Part shown: in pieces, positions 42,304-52,076 of the stretch | How positions within the stretch are numbered: position 1 is the stretch's first letter | How the letters are laid out: the number at the start of each line of letters is the position of its first letter | Assembly (NCBI RefSeq): GCF_019297835.1 | Contig: NZ_CP079203.1 | Span: 1,585,001 to 1,649,000, forward strand | Direction of reading: 5' to 3' | Source: Sphingomonas sanguinis | Lineage (GTDB): Bacteria; Pseudomonadota; Alphaproteobacteria; Sphingomonadales; Sphingomonadaceae | DNA: 64,000 nucleotides | Position numbers and translations under genes: made by a program | Notes under the pieces: generated by a model | Databases searched by the model: none | The model's input: the letters and a program-made list of their open reading frames with translations, nothing else | What the model was told of the DNA's origin: nothing

Positions 42304-43013
42304 CAGCGCGGGGCCTTGGCCCCCTCGACGGCGGCTTGCGGATCGACCGAGGGCGCGCCCTTGGCGGGCGTGCCGGTATTGGCGATCGATCCGGTGTCGG
42401 CGCGGGGGTCTTCCTCGACCTTGTTGACCGCCGCGTCAGCGCCGTTCGCAGGCGCATCGCCCGCCGCCGGTTCCGCCTTGGCCGCCGGAGCTGCCGGGAG
42501 CGGCAGGTTCGATCCCTGCTGGTTGAGGTACAGGATCACGTTGGCGCGGTCCTGCGGATTGGAAAGCCCGGCAAAGGTCATCTTGGTGCCAGGGGCGAAT
42601 TTGCGCGGCGACGTCAGCCACGCGTTCATCTTGTCCCAGTCCCATTTGCCGCCGACTGCCTTCAGCGCGTCGGAAAAGGCGAAGCCCGCCTTACCCTGCG
42701 CAATCGCTTCGCCCATGGTGGCATAGAGATTGGGTCCGATGCCGTTCGCGCCACCCTGATTGATGGTGTGGCACGCGGCACATTTCTTGAAGACTTCGGC
42801 GCCCTTGGCCGCGTCGGCGGCCGGCAGCAACGAGGCGATCGGCACTTCGGCGGCACCGCCGCCCGCACCTTCGGCCTCTACGCCCTCGATCGCATAGCCC
42901 ATTTTTTCGGGGCGTTCTTCGTGGAAGATCATGCCGCCGACGATCGAAAGGCCCAATGCCGTGCCTGCCGCACCCAGCACCCATCCCGCGATCGTATTGG
43001 TCTTTAGGTCCAT
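42303..43013 (-). CDS. membrane-anchored cytochrome c (cytochrome c2/cy-like)
   Basis: A 236-residue protein: uncleaved N-terminal membrane anchor ([20 protein letters not shown]), a short linker, then a class I cytochrome c domain. Heme attaches at CAACH in [24 protein letters not shown], and the axial Met is in [19 protein letters not shown]. This is the cy arrangement that carries electrons from bc1 to terminal oxidases. A C-terminal tail of about 65 residues is Ala/Pro/Asp-rich and disordered. ATG at 43013 matches the usual [10 protein letters not shown] start; TTG at 43034 has a better Shine-Dalgarno (GGAG, five bases) and would add seven residues. Confidence 0.9.
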   Translation of the reverse strand: MDLKTNTIAGWVLGAAGTALGLSIVGGMIFHEERPEKMGYAIEGVEAEGAGGGAAEVPIASLLPAADAAKGAEVFKKCAACHTINQGGANGIGPNLYATMGEAIAQGKAGFAFSDALKAVGGKWDWDKMNAWLTSPRKFAPGTKMTFAGLSNPQDRANVILYLNQQGSNLPLPAAPAAKAEPAAGDAPANGADAAVNKVEEDPRADTGSIANTGTPAKGAPSVDPQAAVEGAKAPR

Positions 43014-43142
43014 CGCGTTTCGCTGCCCCGCCAATATCTCTCCTGAACGCGGACCTTAGGTGCGGCTTTCGCGAACGGCAAGTTCTGCTTCCCTTGTCGC
43101 CTGCCTTGATCGTGCCGCGTGCCCGCTCTACGCCGCTGGCCC

Positions 43143-44033
43143 ATGGAGAATTACGCCGCCCCCGCCCGCCCCATCGTCGCGGGCATGACCGCCGCCGCCC
43201 TGGCCGAGCCGGCCCGCGCCGTCGCCTTTCAGGGCGCGCCGGGCGCCAACAGCCATGTCGCCGCGACGGAGGTGTTTCCGGACGGCCTGCCGCTCCCCTG
43301 TTTCGACTTCGCCGACGCGCTGGACGCGGTGAAGAGCGGCAAGGCCGACCGCGCGATCATTCCCATCGAGAATTCTCTGCACGGGCGGGTGGCCGACATC
43401 CATTTCCTGCTGCCCGAATCCGGGCTGGTCATCGTGGGTGAGCATTTCCTGTCGATCCGCCACGCGCTGATGGCTACGGGCGGGCGCGACGGGCTGGTCG
43501 AGGCGATGAGCCATCCGCAGGCGCTGGGCCAGTGCCGCCACTGGCTGCGCGCACATGGCATCCGCCCGATCGCCTATGCCGATACGGCAGGCGCGGCGGC
43601 GCGGGTGGCGGAGATGGCCGACCCGCGCGTCGCCGCGCTCGCCCCGCCGCGCGCCGCCGAACTCTATGGCCTGAACCTGCTGGCCGAGGATATTTCGGAC
43701 GCCGACAGCAACATGACCCGCTTCGTCGTGCTGGCGCGTGGCGGCCAGCCGCCGGTCGGCGACGGCCCGTGGATGACCAGCCTGATCTTCGAGGTGAAGA
43801 ACATCCCCGCCGCGCTCTACAAGGCGATGGGCGGCTTCGCGACCAACGGCGTCAACATGACCAAGCTGGAAAGCTATCAGCGCGGCGGCAGCTTTGCCGC
43901 GACGGAATTCTATTGCGACGTGGTCGGGCGGCCGGGCGAAGCGGCGTTCGACCGCGCGATCGAGGAACTGGGCTTCCACAGCAAATGGGTGCGGATGCTG
44001 GGAACGTACGCCCAGGCGCGGCAACGGGGATGA
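43143..44033 (+). CDS. pheA: prephenate dehydratase
   Basis: Converts prephenate to phenylpyruvate in phenylalanine synthesis; 296 residues, stand-alone without chorismate mutase. The catalytic domain has VAFQGAPGANSHVAA, AIIPIENSLHGRVADIH, SHPQALGQCRHWL and the SNMTRFVVL motif with the catalytic Thr. The ACT domain (about 205-290) has SLIFEVKNIPAALYKAMGGF and the ESYQRGGSF phenylalanine-binding region, so feedback inhibition by phenylalanine is expected. An open frame reaches upstream to 43119. Confidence 0.96.
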   Translation: MENYAAPARPIVAGMTAAALAEPARAVAFQGAPGANSHVAATEVFPDGLPLPCFDFADALDAVKSGKADRAIIPIENSLHGRVADIHFLLPESGLVIVGEHFLSIRHALMATGGRDGLVEAMSHPQALGQCRHWLRAHGIRPIAYADTAGAAARVAEMADPRVAALAPPRAAELYGLNLLAEDISDADSNMTRFVVLARGGQPPVGDGPWMTSLIFEVKNIPAALYKAMGGFATNGVNMTKLESYQRGGSFAATEFYCDVVGRPGEAAFDRAIEELGFHSKWVRMLGTYAQARQRG

Positions 44034-44038
44034 CCTAT

Positions 44039-44162
44039 TCCTCCCCGGCACGGGGGGGTGGCAGGCCGCAGGCCTGACGGAGGGGGGCTTCCACAAAGGG
44101 CGTCCCCTGAGGCACGCCCCCTCCACCAGCTTCGCTGGTCCCCCTCCCCGTACCGGGGAGGA
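44039..44162. repeat. family A paired palindromic repeat, copy 5
   Basis: Arms CCTCCCCGGCACGGGGGGGT and CCCTCCCCGTACCGGGGAGG with an internal GGCAGGCCGCAGGCCTGACG. It begins five bases after the pheA stop and ends one base before the nudC stop, so it fills the whole gap between convergent genes. Confidence 0.9.
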
Positions 44163-44163
44163 T

Positions 44164-45018
44164 TTACTTTGCCCACGCCTCCAGCAGCGTATGCGCGATC
44201 GCATAGGACGGCGGCACGCCGAAACGCGATCCGTCCCCGGCCAGCGCCGCGCGTACCTCGTCGCGCGAAACCCAGATTGCGTCCTCCAGCTCGGTCGTGT
44301 CGATGGTCAGCCGATCGTCCACCGCCTCCGCCACGCAGGCGATCATCAGCGACGACGGGAAGGGCCAGGGCTGGCTGGCGATGTAGCGGACATTGTTCAC
44401 CCGCACGCCCGCTTCCTCGAACAGCTCGCGCGCGACGGCTTCCTCGATCGATTCGCCCGGTTCCAGAAAGCCTGCCAGCGCCGAATAACGCCCCGGCGGA
44501 AAGGCGGGCTGGCGGCCCAGCAGCGCGCGGCCCTGATGCTCGGCGATCATGATGACTACCGGATCGACGCGCGGGAAATGCTCGGTGCCGCAAGAGGGGC
44601 AATGCCGCCCCCAGCCCGCACGGAACGGTTCGGTCGCGGCACCACACTTCGCGCAGAAACCGTGCCGCGCATGCCAGTCGAGCACCGAGCGCGCCGCCGC
44701 ATAGGTCGCCGCCTCGCCCGCCTCCAGCGCGTGAAGCGCAGCGATCATCTCGACAGAGCGACCCACCGCCGGTTCGCCGGTCAACCGGGCGAAATGCGGC
44801 ACGCCGTCCTCGATGCCGAGCAGAACATGCTCGGTCAGAGATGCCGAGGGTCCAACGGCGGTCCAGCCCAGCTGCCCGCCCTCCATGACCGGCTGATAGT
44901 CGTTCAGGACCAGCAATCGCGCCGCCGGATCGGCCAGCGCCGCCGCGAACCCCGCCGCATCGTGTCGCAGCGGATCGGCGCGGTCCAGCCGCCCGCCGGT
45001 AAAACCGATCACCGTCAC
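44164..45018 (-). CDS. nudC: NAD+ diphosphatase, Nudix family
   Basis: A 284-residue Nudix hydrolase of the NudC type, which cleaves NAD(H) to NMN(H) and AMP and in E. coli removes NAD caps from RNA. The zinc site is CAKCGAATEPF...CPSCG near 121-142. The Nudix box is GFLEPGESIEEAVARELFEEAG, here given as GFLEPGESIEEAVAREL then FEEAG, and the NudC-specific SQPWPFPSSLM follows. The stop region overlaps the serine hydrolase stop side: the ATG at 45018 overlaps the upstream gene's TGA by four bases. It is third in a mutY-hydrolase-nudC minus-strand operon. Confidence 0.95.
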   Translation of the reverse strand: MTVIGFTGGRLDRADPLRHDAAGFAAALADPAARLLVLNDYQPVMEGGQLGWTAVGPSASLTEHVLLGIEDGVPHFARLTGEPAVGRSVEMIAALHALEAGEAATYAAARSVLDWHARHGFCAKCGAATEPFRAGWGRHCPSCGTEHFPRVDPVVIMIAEHQGRALLGRQPAFPPGRYSALAGFLEPGESIEEAVARELFEEAGVRVNNVRYIASQPWPFPSSLMIACVAEAVDDRLTIDTTELEDAIWVSRDEVRAALAGDGSRFGVPPSYAIAHTLLEAWAK

Positions 45019-46331
45019 TTCGCCATCCGTCCCAGATCCGGATACAGCGCCTTCGCCAGATCCTGACGCAGCGGATAGCGGTCGGCGGGAAAATAATTGA
45101 CCATCACGACCCCGCGCACATGCCGGGTCGGATCGACATAGGCGATGGTGCCCGCCGCGCCGCCCCAGCCATAGGTGCCCTTGCCCGGCCCGCCCGGCAT
45201 ATCGGCCAGTGTCACCGATCCGCCCGCACCAAAGCCCATCGCCGCCTCGCCCGACGCGCCGCCGGTCGCCCCCCCGACACCGCCGAAGGTCACGCCCGGC
45301 GGTAACAGGTTGGACATGGCGAGCTTCACCGTCCCCGGCTTCATCACCCGCACCCCGTCCACCTGCCCTTCATTCTGGAGCATCTGGAGGAAGCGGTCAT
45401 AATCGCGCGCCGACATTACCAGCCCCGCGCCGCCATAGGGAAAGCTGGGCGCTTGGCGAAAGACCGACCCGGCCGCCGGATCGACCGGGATCAACGTGTC
45501 GCCCAAGAAGGTATAGTTGCTGACCAGCCGCTTGGCCGCCGATGCGGGCACCTGCCAAAAGCTCGACGTCATCTTCAACGGCGTGAACAGCCGCGTCTGG
45601 ACGAAGCGTTCGAACGGCATGCCCGATACCTTTTCGACCACCGCCGCCAGCACGTCGAGGCCCATCGAATAGCTCCACCGCGTCCCCGGCTCGGCGACCA
45701 GTGGAACACGGGCGGCACGCTCGGCGAATTGCTGGAGCGTGGCGGGGCGGGTCGGGCGGACCTTCGCCTCGACCTGCGCATTGGCGGCGAAGGGCACCAG
45801 CCCCAGCCGCTCATATTCCTTGAGCAGCGGGCCTTTCGCGGTGAAGCTGTATCCCAGCCCGGCCGTGTGGGTCATCAACTCGCGGATCGTGATCGGGTTG
45901 GTCGCCGGGCGGCTGTCGAGCGACGCCTGCGGATTGGTCAGCACCCGCATCTGCTTGTACGCTGGATAGATGTCGGACAGCGGCTGATCGAGCTTCAGCT
46001 TACCCTCCTCGATCAGGATCATCGCGGCCATGGCGGTGATCGGCTTGGTCATCGAATAGACCCGCCACAGGCTGTCGGGGGTGGCGGCGGGTGCATTCGG
46101 CTCGATCCCCGTCCGCCCGGCGGCGACGAACATCGGCGGTCGTCCCTGCAGCCCGATCGCGGCGACGATACCCGGCATCTTGCCCGACTTCACATAGCCG
46201 TCGAACAGCGCCTGGGTGGCGGGCAGCGCGCTTGCGCCCCTTGTCTGCGGGGCCTGCGCCACCTGCGCGGGGGCGGCGGCACCCAGCAAGGCCAGCATCG
46301 CCCCGCCCGTCATCATCACTCGACGCTTCAT
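45015..46331 (-). CDS. exported serine beta-lactamase-like hydrolase
   Basis: A 438-residue exported protein of the class C beta-lactamase/esterase superfamily. ATG at 46331 starts a signal peptide (MMTGGAMLALLGAAAPAQVAQA). Catalytic motifs are SMTK in WRVYSMTKPITAM (Ser-x-x-Lys), the Tyr in GTRWSYSMGLDVLAAVVEKV, and a C-terminal GWGGAAGT segment. Members are usually esterases or D-amino-peptidases rather than true beta-lactamases. It starts five bases after the mutY stop and is coupled to nudC by ATGA. Confidence 0.9.
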   Translation of the reverse strand: MKRRVMMTGGAMLALLGAAAPAQVAQAPQTRGASALPATQALFDGYVKSGKMPGIVAAIGLQGRPPMFVAAGRTGIEPNAPAATPDSLWRVYSMTKPITAMAAMILIEEGKLKLDQPLSDIYPAYKQMRVLTNPQASLDSRPATNPITIRELMTHTAGLGYSFTAKGPLLKEYERLGLVPFAANAQVEAKVRPTRPATLQQFAERAARVPLVAEPGTRWSYSMGLDVLAAVVEKVSGMPFERFVQTRLFTPLKMTSSFWQVPASAAKRLVSNYTFLGDTLIPVDPAAGSVFRQAPSFPYGGAGLVMSARDYDRFLQMLQNEGQVDGVRVMKPGTVKLAMSNLLPPGVTFGGVGGATGGASGEAAMGFGAGGSVTLADMPGGPGKGTYGWGGAAGTIAYVDPTRHVRGVVMVNYFPADRYPLRQDLAKALYPDLGRMAK

Positions 46332-46336
46332 CACTA

Positions 46337-47386
46337 TCAGGCCCTTTTCAACAGATCGGCTGCCCGCGCGAACAAGGTGGGCAGCCCTGCGGTTCCAAGG
46401 TCCCCTATCGGCCACCACTCCCCCACGCTCCTATCGTCCGGCTCGCCCTCGGTCCGCGCCAATGCCAGTTCCAGCTCGAAATGGGTGAAGCCATGCACGA
46501 CCGTCTCGTTCAGCATCGTCCACGGCCCCTGCCCCGGCGCATCGGCCAGCCCGGGCCGCTCATCGACCCAGGGTCCGGTCGGCAGCGCGCGCATACCGCC
46601 CAGCATCCCCTTGTCCGGGCGGCGGACCAGCCAGACGCGCCCCTTTTGCTCGATCCAGAAGACGGTGCCGTGACGATAGGGCCGCGCCTTTTTGGGCGCC
46701 TTTGCGGGCAGCGTCTCGGCGCCCCCCTCCGCCCTCGCCCTGCAATCCACCGCGATCGGGCAGAGCAGGCATTGCGGCTTCTTCACCGTGCAGATGGAGG
46801 AGCCCAAATCCATCATCGCCTGCGCAAAATCACCCGCGCGCGTGTCGGGCGTAATCCGGTCGGTGGCCTCGCGGATCGCGGGCCGCGCGGCGGGCAGCGG
46901 GGTCGTGATGGCAAACAGCCGGGCGACGACGCGCTCGACATTGGCATCGACCACCACCGCGCGCTCGCCGAACGCGATCGCCGCGACCGCCGCCGCCGTA
47001 TAGGCCCCCAGCCCCGGTAGCGCCCGCAACCCCGCCTCGGTCGTCGGAAAGCGCCCGCCATGCTCGGCGACCACAGCCCGCGCGGCCTTCACCAGATTGC
47101 GGGCACGGGCATAATAGCCCAGCCCCGCCCAGGCGGCCATGATGTCCTCGTCCGACGCCGCCGCCAAGCTGACGACATCAGGCCAGCGCGCCACCCAGGC
47201 GGTGAAGCGGGGCGTGACCGCCGCCACCGTCGTCTGTTGCAGCATCACCTCGGACAACCAGACGCGGTAGGGATCGGGCACCTCCCCCGGTTTGCTGCGC
47301 CAAGGCAGGTCGCGGGCATGCCGGTCGTACCAGGCGAGCAGCCGGGTGGCGGGCGTATCGGGCGATGATGAATGCTTGGCGTCCAC
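46337..47386 (-). CDS. mutY: A/G-specific adenine DNA glycosylase
   Basis: Removes adenine mispaired with 8-oxoguanine; 349 residues. The helix-hairpin-helix/Gly-Pro-Asp core is complete: catalytic Glu46 in SEVMLQQT, ALPGLGAYTAAAV near 122-134 and catalytic Asp147 in VVVDANVERV. The [4Fe-4S] loop has Cys199, Cys206, Cys209 and Cys215 in the C-x6-C-x2-C-x5-C order. The C-terminal Nudix-like domain reads 8-oxoG. It is divergent from the DciA-like gene with only 26 bases between the start codons. Confidence 0.96.
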   Translation of the reverse strand: MDAKHSSSPDTPATRLLAWYDRHARDLPWRSKPGEVPDPYRVWLSEVMLQQTTVAAVTPRFTAWVARWPDVVSLAAASDEDIMAAWAGLGYYARARNLVKAARAVVAEHGGRFPTTEAGLRALPGLGAYTAAAVAAIAFGERAVVVDANVERVVARLFAITTPLPAARPAIREATDRITPDTRAGDFAQAMMDLGSSICTVKKPQCLLCPIAVDCRARAEGGAETLPAKAPKKARPYRHGTVFWIEQKGRVWLVRRPDKGMLGGMRALPTGPWVDERPGLADAPGQGPWTMLNETVVHGFTHFELELALARTEGEPDDRSVGEWWPIGDLGTAGLPTLFARAADLLKRA

Positions 47387-47412
47387 CCGCCCGCTATGGC
47401 ATGGGGACGGAT

Positions 47413-47928
47413 ATGAGCAAGCGCGTCCGCGCCCCCCAGGAGCCGCCCCCCCGTTCCAACCGCCCCCGCGCGGTGTCCGAATTGCTGCCCGCCATCGGCG
47501 GCGCGGCCTTTCGCCGCTTCGGTTTCGTCCAGAGCGCGATCGTCAGCCGCTGGCCCGATATCGTCGGCCCGCGCCTGTCGACCGCCAGCGCCCCCGAATC
47601 GATTCGCTTTCCGCAGGGCGAGAAGCAGAACGGCGTGCTGACCCTGGTCGTGCGCGGCGCCCACGCACCGATGATGCAGCATATCGCGCCCGAGATCATC
47701 GAGCGGGTGAACCGCTTCTTCGGCTATCCGGCGGTCGCCCGGCTCCAGATCCGGCAGGGCGAGCTGCCGATGGCCGCCCCGCGTCGCGCGCCCGCCCCCC
47801 CGCCCCAGCCGGTGCCGCCGGAAATGGGCGAAGGGCTGCGCCAGATCGCGGACCCGGAGCTTCGCGCCGTGCTCGAGTCGCTTGCCGCAGGCGTCGCTGC
47901 GACGCGCGGCCTACCCAAGGTTTCGTGA
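47413..47928 (+). CDS. DUF721/DciA-like protein, possible replicative helicase loader
   Basis: A 171-residue cytosolic protein with a DUF721 domain in its N-terminal two thirds (VSELLPAIGGAAFRRFGF, IVSRWPDIVGPRLS, VLTLVVRGAHAPMMQHIAPE). DciA proteins of this family load DnaB in bacteria lacking DnaC or DnaI; by family this is the likely role. The C-terminus is Pro/Ala-rich, then helical. ATG at 47413 follows GGGGACGGAT; ATGs at 47401 and 47365 are in frame. The stop overlaps the next gene's start (TGATG). Confidence 0.82.
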   Translation: MSKRVRAPQEPPPRSNRPRAVSELLPAIGGAAFRRFGFVQSAIVSRWPDIVGPRLSTASAPESIRFPQGEKQNGVLTLVVRGAHAPMMQHIAPEIIERVNRFFGYPAVARLQIRQGELPMAAPRRAPAPPPQPVPPEMGEGLRQIADPELRAVLESLAAGVAATRGLPKVS

Positions 47929-48620
47929 TGCGCCTTTTCCTGTCGCTGGCCGCGCTCGGCCTGTCGCTGTCCGCCGTTCCGGCCGATGCCGCCCAGGCGC
48001 GAGCCAAGGTCGACTGGACCACCCATATCACCCAGACCCCGGCCGGGGCCTATGTCATCGGCAATCCGGCCGCGCGGGTGAAGCTGGTCGAATATGTCAG
48101 CTATACCTGCCCGCACTGCGCAGCGTTCATCAACAGCGCGACGCCCGTGCTGAAGAGGCAGATGGTCCGGTCGGGGTCGACCAGCGTCGAAATCCGCCAT
48201 TACCTGCTCAACCGGATCGACCTGGCCGCCTCGCTCATCGCGCGGTGCGGCGGCGCGGGCAAGTTCGTCGGGCTGACCGAGACGCTGTTCGCCCAGCAGA
48301 AGAGCTGGGCCGCGCGCGCCATGGAGTTCGAACAGGCCAATGGTCAGCGTATCGGCATGTACCCGCCCGCCGCGCAAATGCGCGCGGTCGCCGACGGGGC
48401 CGGGCTGACCGCGATCGGCAAGAGCGCCGGGCTGACCGATGCGCAGATCGCTACCTGTCTGGCGGACCGCGCCGCCACCGACCGTATCGTCGCGATGACG
48501 AGCTCGGCACCCGAATCGTTCGAGGGCACGCCCGGCTTCTTCATCAACGGCAAACAGGCCATGGGCGTCTTCACCTGGGAAAAGCTTCAGCCGCTGTTGC
48601 GCGCGGCGGGCGCCCGCTAA
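47928..48620 (+). CDS. DsbA-like thioredoxin-fold protein, CPHC type
   Basis: A 230-residue exported thiol-disulfide protein. The signal peptide RLFLSLAALGLSLSAVPADA precedes a DsbA/DsbG-type domain with the active site CPHC (Cys61, Cys64) in YTCPHCAAFINS and the cis-Pro loop GTPGFFING near 203-211. CPHC is the strongly oxidising DsbA motif, so it likely introduces or reshuffles disulfides in periplasmic proteins. It is coupled to the DciA-like gene by a one-base overlap and followed by a paralogue 24 bases on. Confidence 0.93.
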   Translation: MRLFLSLAALGLSLSAVPADAAQARAKVDWTTHITQTPAGAYVIGNPAARVKLVEYVSYTCPHCAAFINSATPVLKRQMVRSGSTSVEIRHYLLNRIDLAASLIARCGGAGKFVGLTETLFAQQKSWAARAMEFEQANGQRIGMYPPAAQMRAVADGAGLTAIGKSAGLTDAQIATCLADRAATDRIVAMTSSAPESFEGTPGFFINGKQAMGVFTWEKLQPLLRAAGAR

Positions 48621-48644
48621 ATTCTTCTTTTTCCTTCGGAGCAT

Positions 48645-49391
48645 ATGTCGATGAAGTCTCGTCTTCTCCTCCTCGCCCTTCCGCTCGCGCTGGCCGCCTG
48701 CGGTGGTGGCAATGGTGACGCCAACAGCAGCGCGCCCGCAGCCTCCCCGCTGCCCGCAGTCCCCGCCCCGGCGGGCCAGGACTGGACCCAGGTGGTGAAC
48801 AAGACCGCCGAGGGCTATGTGATGGGCAACCCCAACGCGCCCATCAAGCTGGTCGAATATGGTTCGCGCCTGTGCCCGGCCTGCGGCGCCTTCGCGCGTG
48901 AGGGCTATGAGCCGCTGGTCAACAATTTCGTGAAGTCGGGCAAGGTCAGCTGGGAATTCCGCGAATTCCTGATCCACGGCGCGCCCGACCTGCCCCCGGC
49001 GCTGCTCGGCATCTGCGCGGGCGAGGCGACCTTCTTCCCGGTGCTGGAACAGATGTACCAGTCGCAGCAGGGCTTCAACGACAAGCTCCAGGCGATGAGC
49101 CCCGATCAGCAGAAGGCGCTGCAGACCGCCAAGCCGGTCGACGTCATCAAGGCGCTGGCCGACCAGATGGACCTCATCAACTTCGTCAAGCAGCGCGGCA
49201 TCCCCGAAGCCAAGGCGCGTCAGTGCCTGGGCGACATGAAGGAGATCGACCGTCTGACCAAGCAGACCCAGGATCGCGGCGCCGACGGCACCGTGACGGG
49301 CACGCCGACCTTCCTGCTGAATGGAAAGCCGCTGAAGGGCGCGATCAGCTGGCCGGACGTGCAGGCGGCGCTGAAGAACGCGGGCGCGTAA
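48645..49391 (+). CDS. DsbA-like thioredoxin-fold lipoprotein, CPAC type
   Basis: A 248-residue paralogue of the preceding gene, but predicted to be lipid-anchored: lipobox LAAC (Cys19), then a Gly/Ala/Pro/Asn linker. The active site is CPAC (Cys77, Cys80) in RLCPACGAFAREGYE and the cis-Pro loop is GTPTFLLNGKPLKG. The different CxxC and the anchor suggest a partner or isomerase role distinct from its neighbour. ATG at 48645 or 48651; GGAG sits three or nine bases upstream. A terminator follows at 49417. Confidence 0.92.
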   Translation: MSMKSRLLLLALPLALAACGGGNGDANSSAPAASPLPAVPAPAGQDWTQVVNKTAEGYVMGNPNAPIKLVEYGSRLCPACGAFAREGYEPLVNNFVKSGKVSWEFREFLIHGAPDLPPALLGICAGEATFFPVLEQMYQSQQGFNDKLQAMSPDQQKALQTAKPVDVIKALADQMDLINFVKQRGIPEAKARQCLGDMKEIDRLTKQTQDRGADGTVTGTPTFLLNGKPLKGAISWPDVQAALKNAGA

Positions 49392-49416
49392 GCGGGTCGG
49401 ACTTTCGGATTACGGG

Positions 49417-49450
49417 AAAGGCGGTCGGGCGATGGTCCGGCCGCCTTTTT
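49417..49450 (+). terminator. intrinsic terminator after the DsbA-like pair
   Basis: GGCGGTCGG pairs with CCGGCCGCC (one wobble), extended by AAA/TTT, followed by a T-run. It starts 26 bases after the stop codon. Confidence 0.88.
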
Positions 49451-49470
49451 CTATGCCTTGGTCGCTTATG

Positions 49471-49627
49471 CACCCCGGCGGAGGCCGGGGCCCAGCTTCC
49501 ATGTGGCCGATGGCGCGCAGTGCGGATGCGGGGGAAGCAATGACGAAGCGGGTCGTTGGGCCTCCCACGCCATGTTCAATGCTCCTTCGGGCGCATCGAA
49601 ACTGGCCCCCGGCCTCCGCCGGGGTAC
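49471..49627. repeat. family C paired palindromic repeat, copy 2
   Basis: Arms CACCCCGGCGGAGGCCGGGG and CCCCGGCCTCCGCCGGGGTA over about 115 bp. With B8 and the two terminators it makes up the 476-base gap 49392-49867, which holds no gene. Confidence 0.85.
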
Positions 49628-49656
49628 GGGAGTTTCCATAGCCCCCCACCCCACCT

Positions 49657-49744
49657 CCGTTCGCACTGAGCGAAGTCGAAGTGCACGCCCCGCTCTCACC
49701 CCAAGCGAGTCCCATAGCCTTCGACTACGCTCAGGCTGAACGGG
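49657..49744. repeat. family B inverted repeat, copy 8 (GCACTG subtype)
   Basis: Left arm CCGTTCGCACTGAGCGAAGT is the subtype also seen in the right arm of copy 9; right arm CTTCGACTACGCTCAGGCTG is the common type, so this copy is a hybrid. Confidence 0.82.
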
Positions 49745-49764
49745 CGTTGAGAAGGCGAAGACGC

Positions 49765-49795
49765 AAAAAAGGCCCGGGGATCGCTCCCCGAGCCT
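49765..49795 (-). terminator. intrinsic terminator of groESL
   Basis: Minus strand: AGGCTCGGGGA and TCCCCGGGCCT pair (one mismatch) around GCGA, followed by six T. It lies about 72 bases after the groEL stop. Confidence 0.88.
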
Positions 49796-49867
49796 CTCTT
49801 TGGCATTGCCGCAAGGACAGGCCGGTCCGGTTCCCGGCGGGCAAGCCCCGCCGGTCCCCGATCCGAC

Positions 49868-51535
<1,668 letters not shown>

Positions 51536-51561
51536 TCAGAAAAACGGGAGAAGTATCTGTC

Positions 51562-51849
51562 TCAGCCGATGATGCCGAGGATGTCCGATTCCTTCATGAT
51601 GAGCAGGTCTTCACCGTTCACCTTGACCTCGGTGCCCGACCACTTGCCGAACAGAATGCGGTCGCCCGCCTTCACGTCCAGCGGCGTGACCTTGCCGTCT
51701 TCGGCCTTGGCACCGGTGCCGGCAGCGACGACCTCGCCCTCCTGGGGCTTTTCCTTGGCGGTATCCGGGATGATGATCCCGCCAGCCGTCTTTTCTTCGG
51801 CCTCGACGCGACGGACGAGAACGCGGTCGTGCAACGGACGAAAGTTCAT
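51562..51849 (-). CDS. groES: 10 kDa co-chaperonin GroES
   Basis: Lid of the GroEL chamber, 95 residues from ATG at 51849 ([20 protein letters not shown]), the usual length; AGGG is eight bases upstream. An ATG at 51855 would sit too near the Shine-Dalgarno. The mobile loop [20 protein letters not shown] and the C-terminal [18 protein letters not shown] are standard. Confidence 0.99.
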   Translation of the reverse strand: MNFRPLHDRVLVRRVEAEEKTAGGIIIPDTAKEKPQEGEVVAAGTGAKAEDGKVTPLDVKAGDRILFGKWSGTEVKVNGEDLLIMKESDILGIIG

Positions 51850-51884
51850 TGCCATGTCCCTTTAATCTGGCGTGTTACACTTTT

Positions 51885-51911
51885 CTGGCACTCGAGCCAT
51901 GCGAGTGCCAA
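51885..51911 (-). promoter_or_regulatory. CIRCE operator (HrcA site) of groESL
   Basis: CTGGCACTC, nine bases, then GAGTGCCAA: the CIRCE inverted repeat (consensus TTAGCACTC-N9-GAGTGCTAA) with a G/C pair replacing the A/T pair. The inner eight bases of each arm are perfectly complementary. It lies 36 bases before groES, just downstream of the promoter, so HrcA binding would block transcription. Confidence 0.93.
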
Positions 51912-51919
51912 CGCGACCG

Positions 51920-51948
51920 GATATGTGAACGGCCATTCAGGGCGTCAA
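51920..51948 (-). promoter_or_regulatory. candidate groESL promoter
   Basis: Minus strand TTGACG and CATATC 17 bases apart, immediately upstream of CIRCE; the start of transcription would fall at about 51913, placing CIRCE at the 5' end of the transcript as in many bacteria. Confidence 0.6.
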
Positions 51949-52076
51949 CGCCTACCACCAAAAAATTTCGACGGACCGGGGCAAAGCCGGGAACAAAATC
52001 CGGGCGCCCCGGCGCGCGTATTGGCACGGTAACACGGACCATTGCCGAGCTTTCACGGCTGGGCTAGCGATAGGGG

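Noticed and set aside
45015..46331. Serine hydrolase as a clinical-type class C beta-lactamase
   Set aside because: It has SxxK and a Tyr motif but lacks the class C KTG context and is closer to esterase-type relatives.
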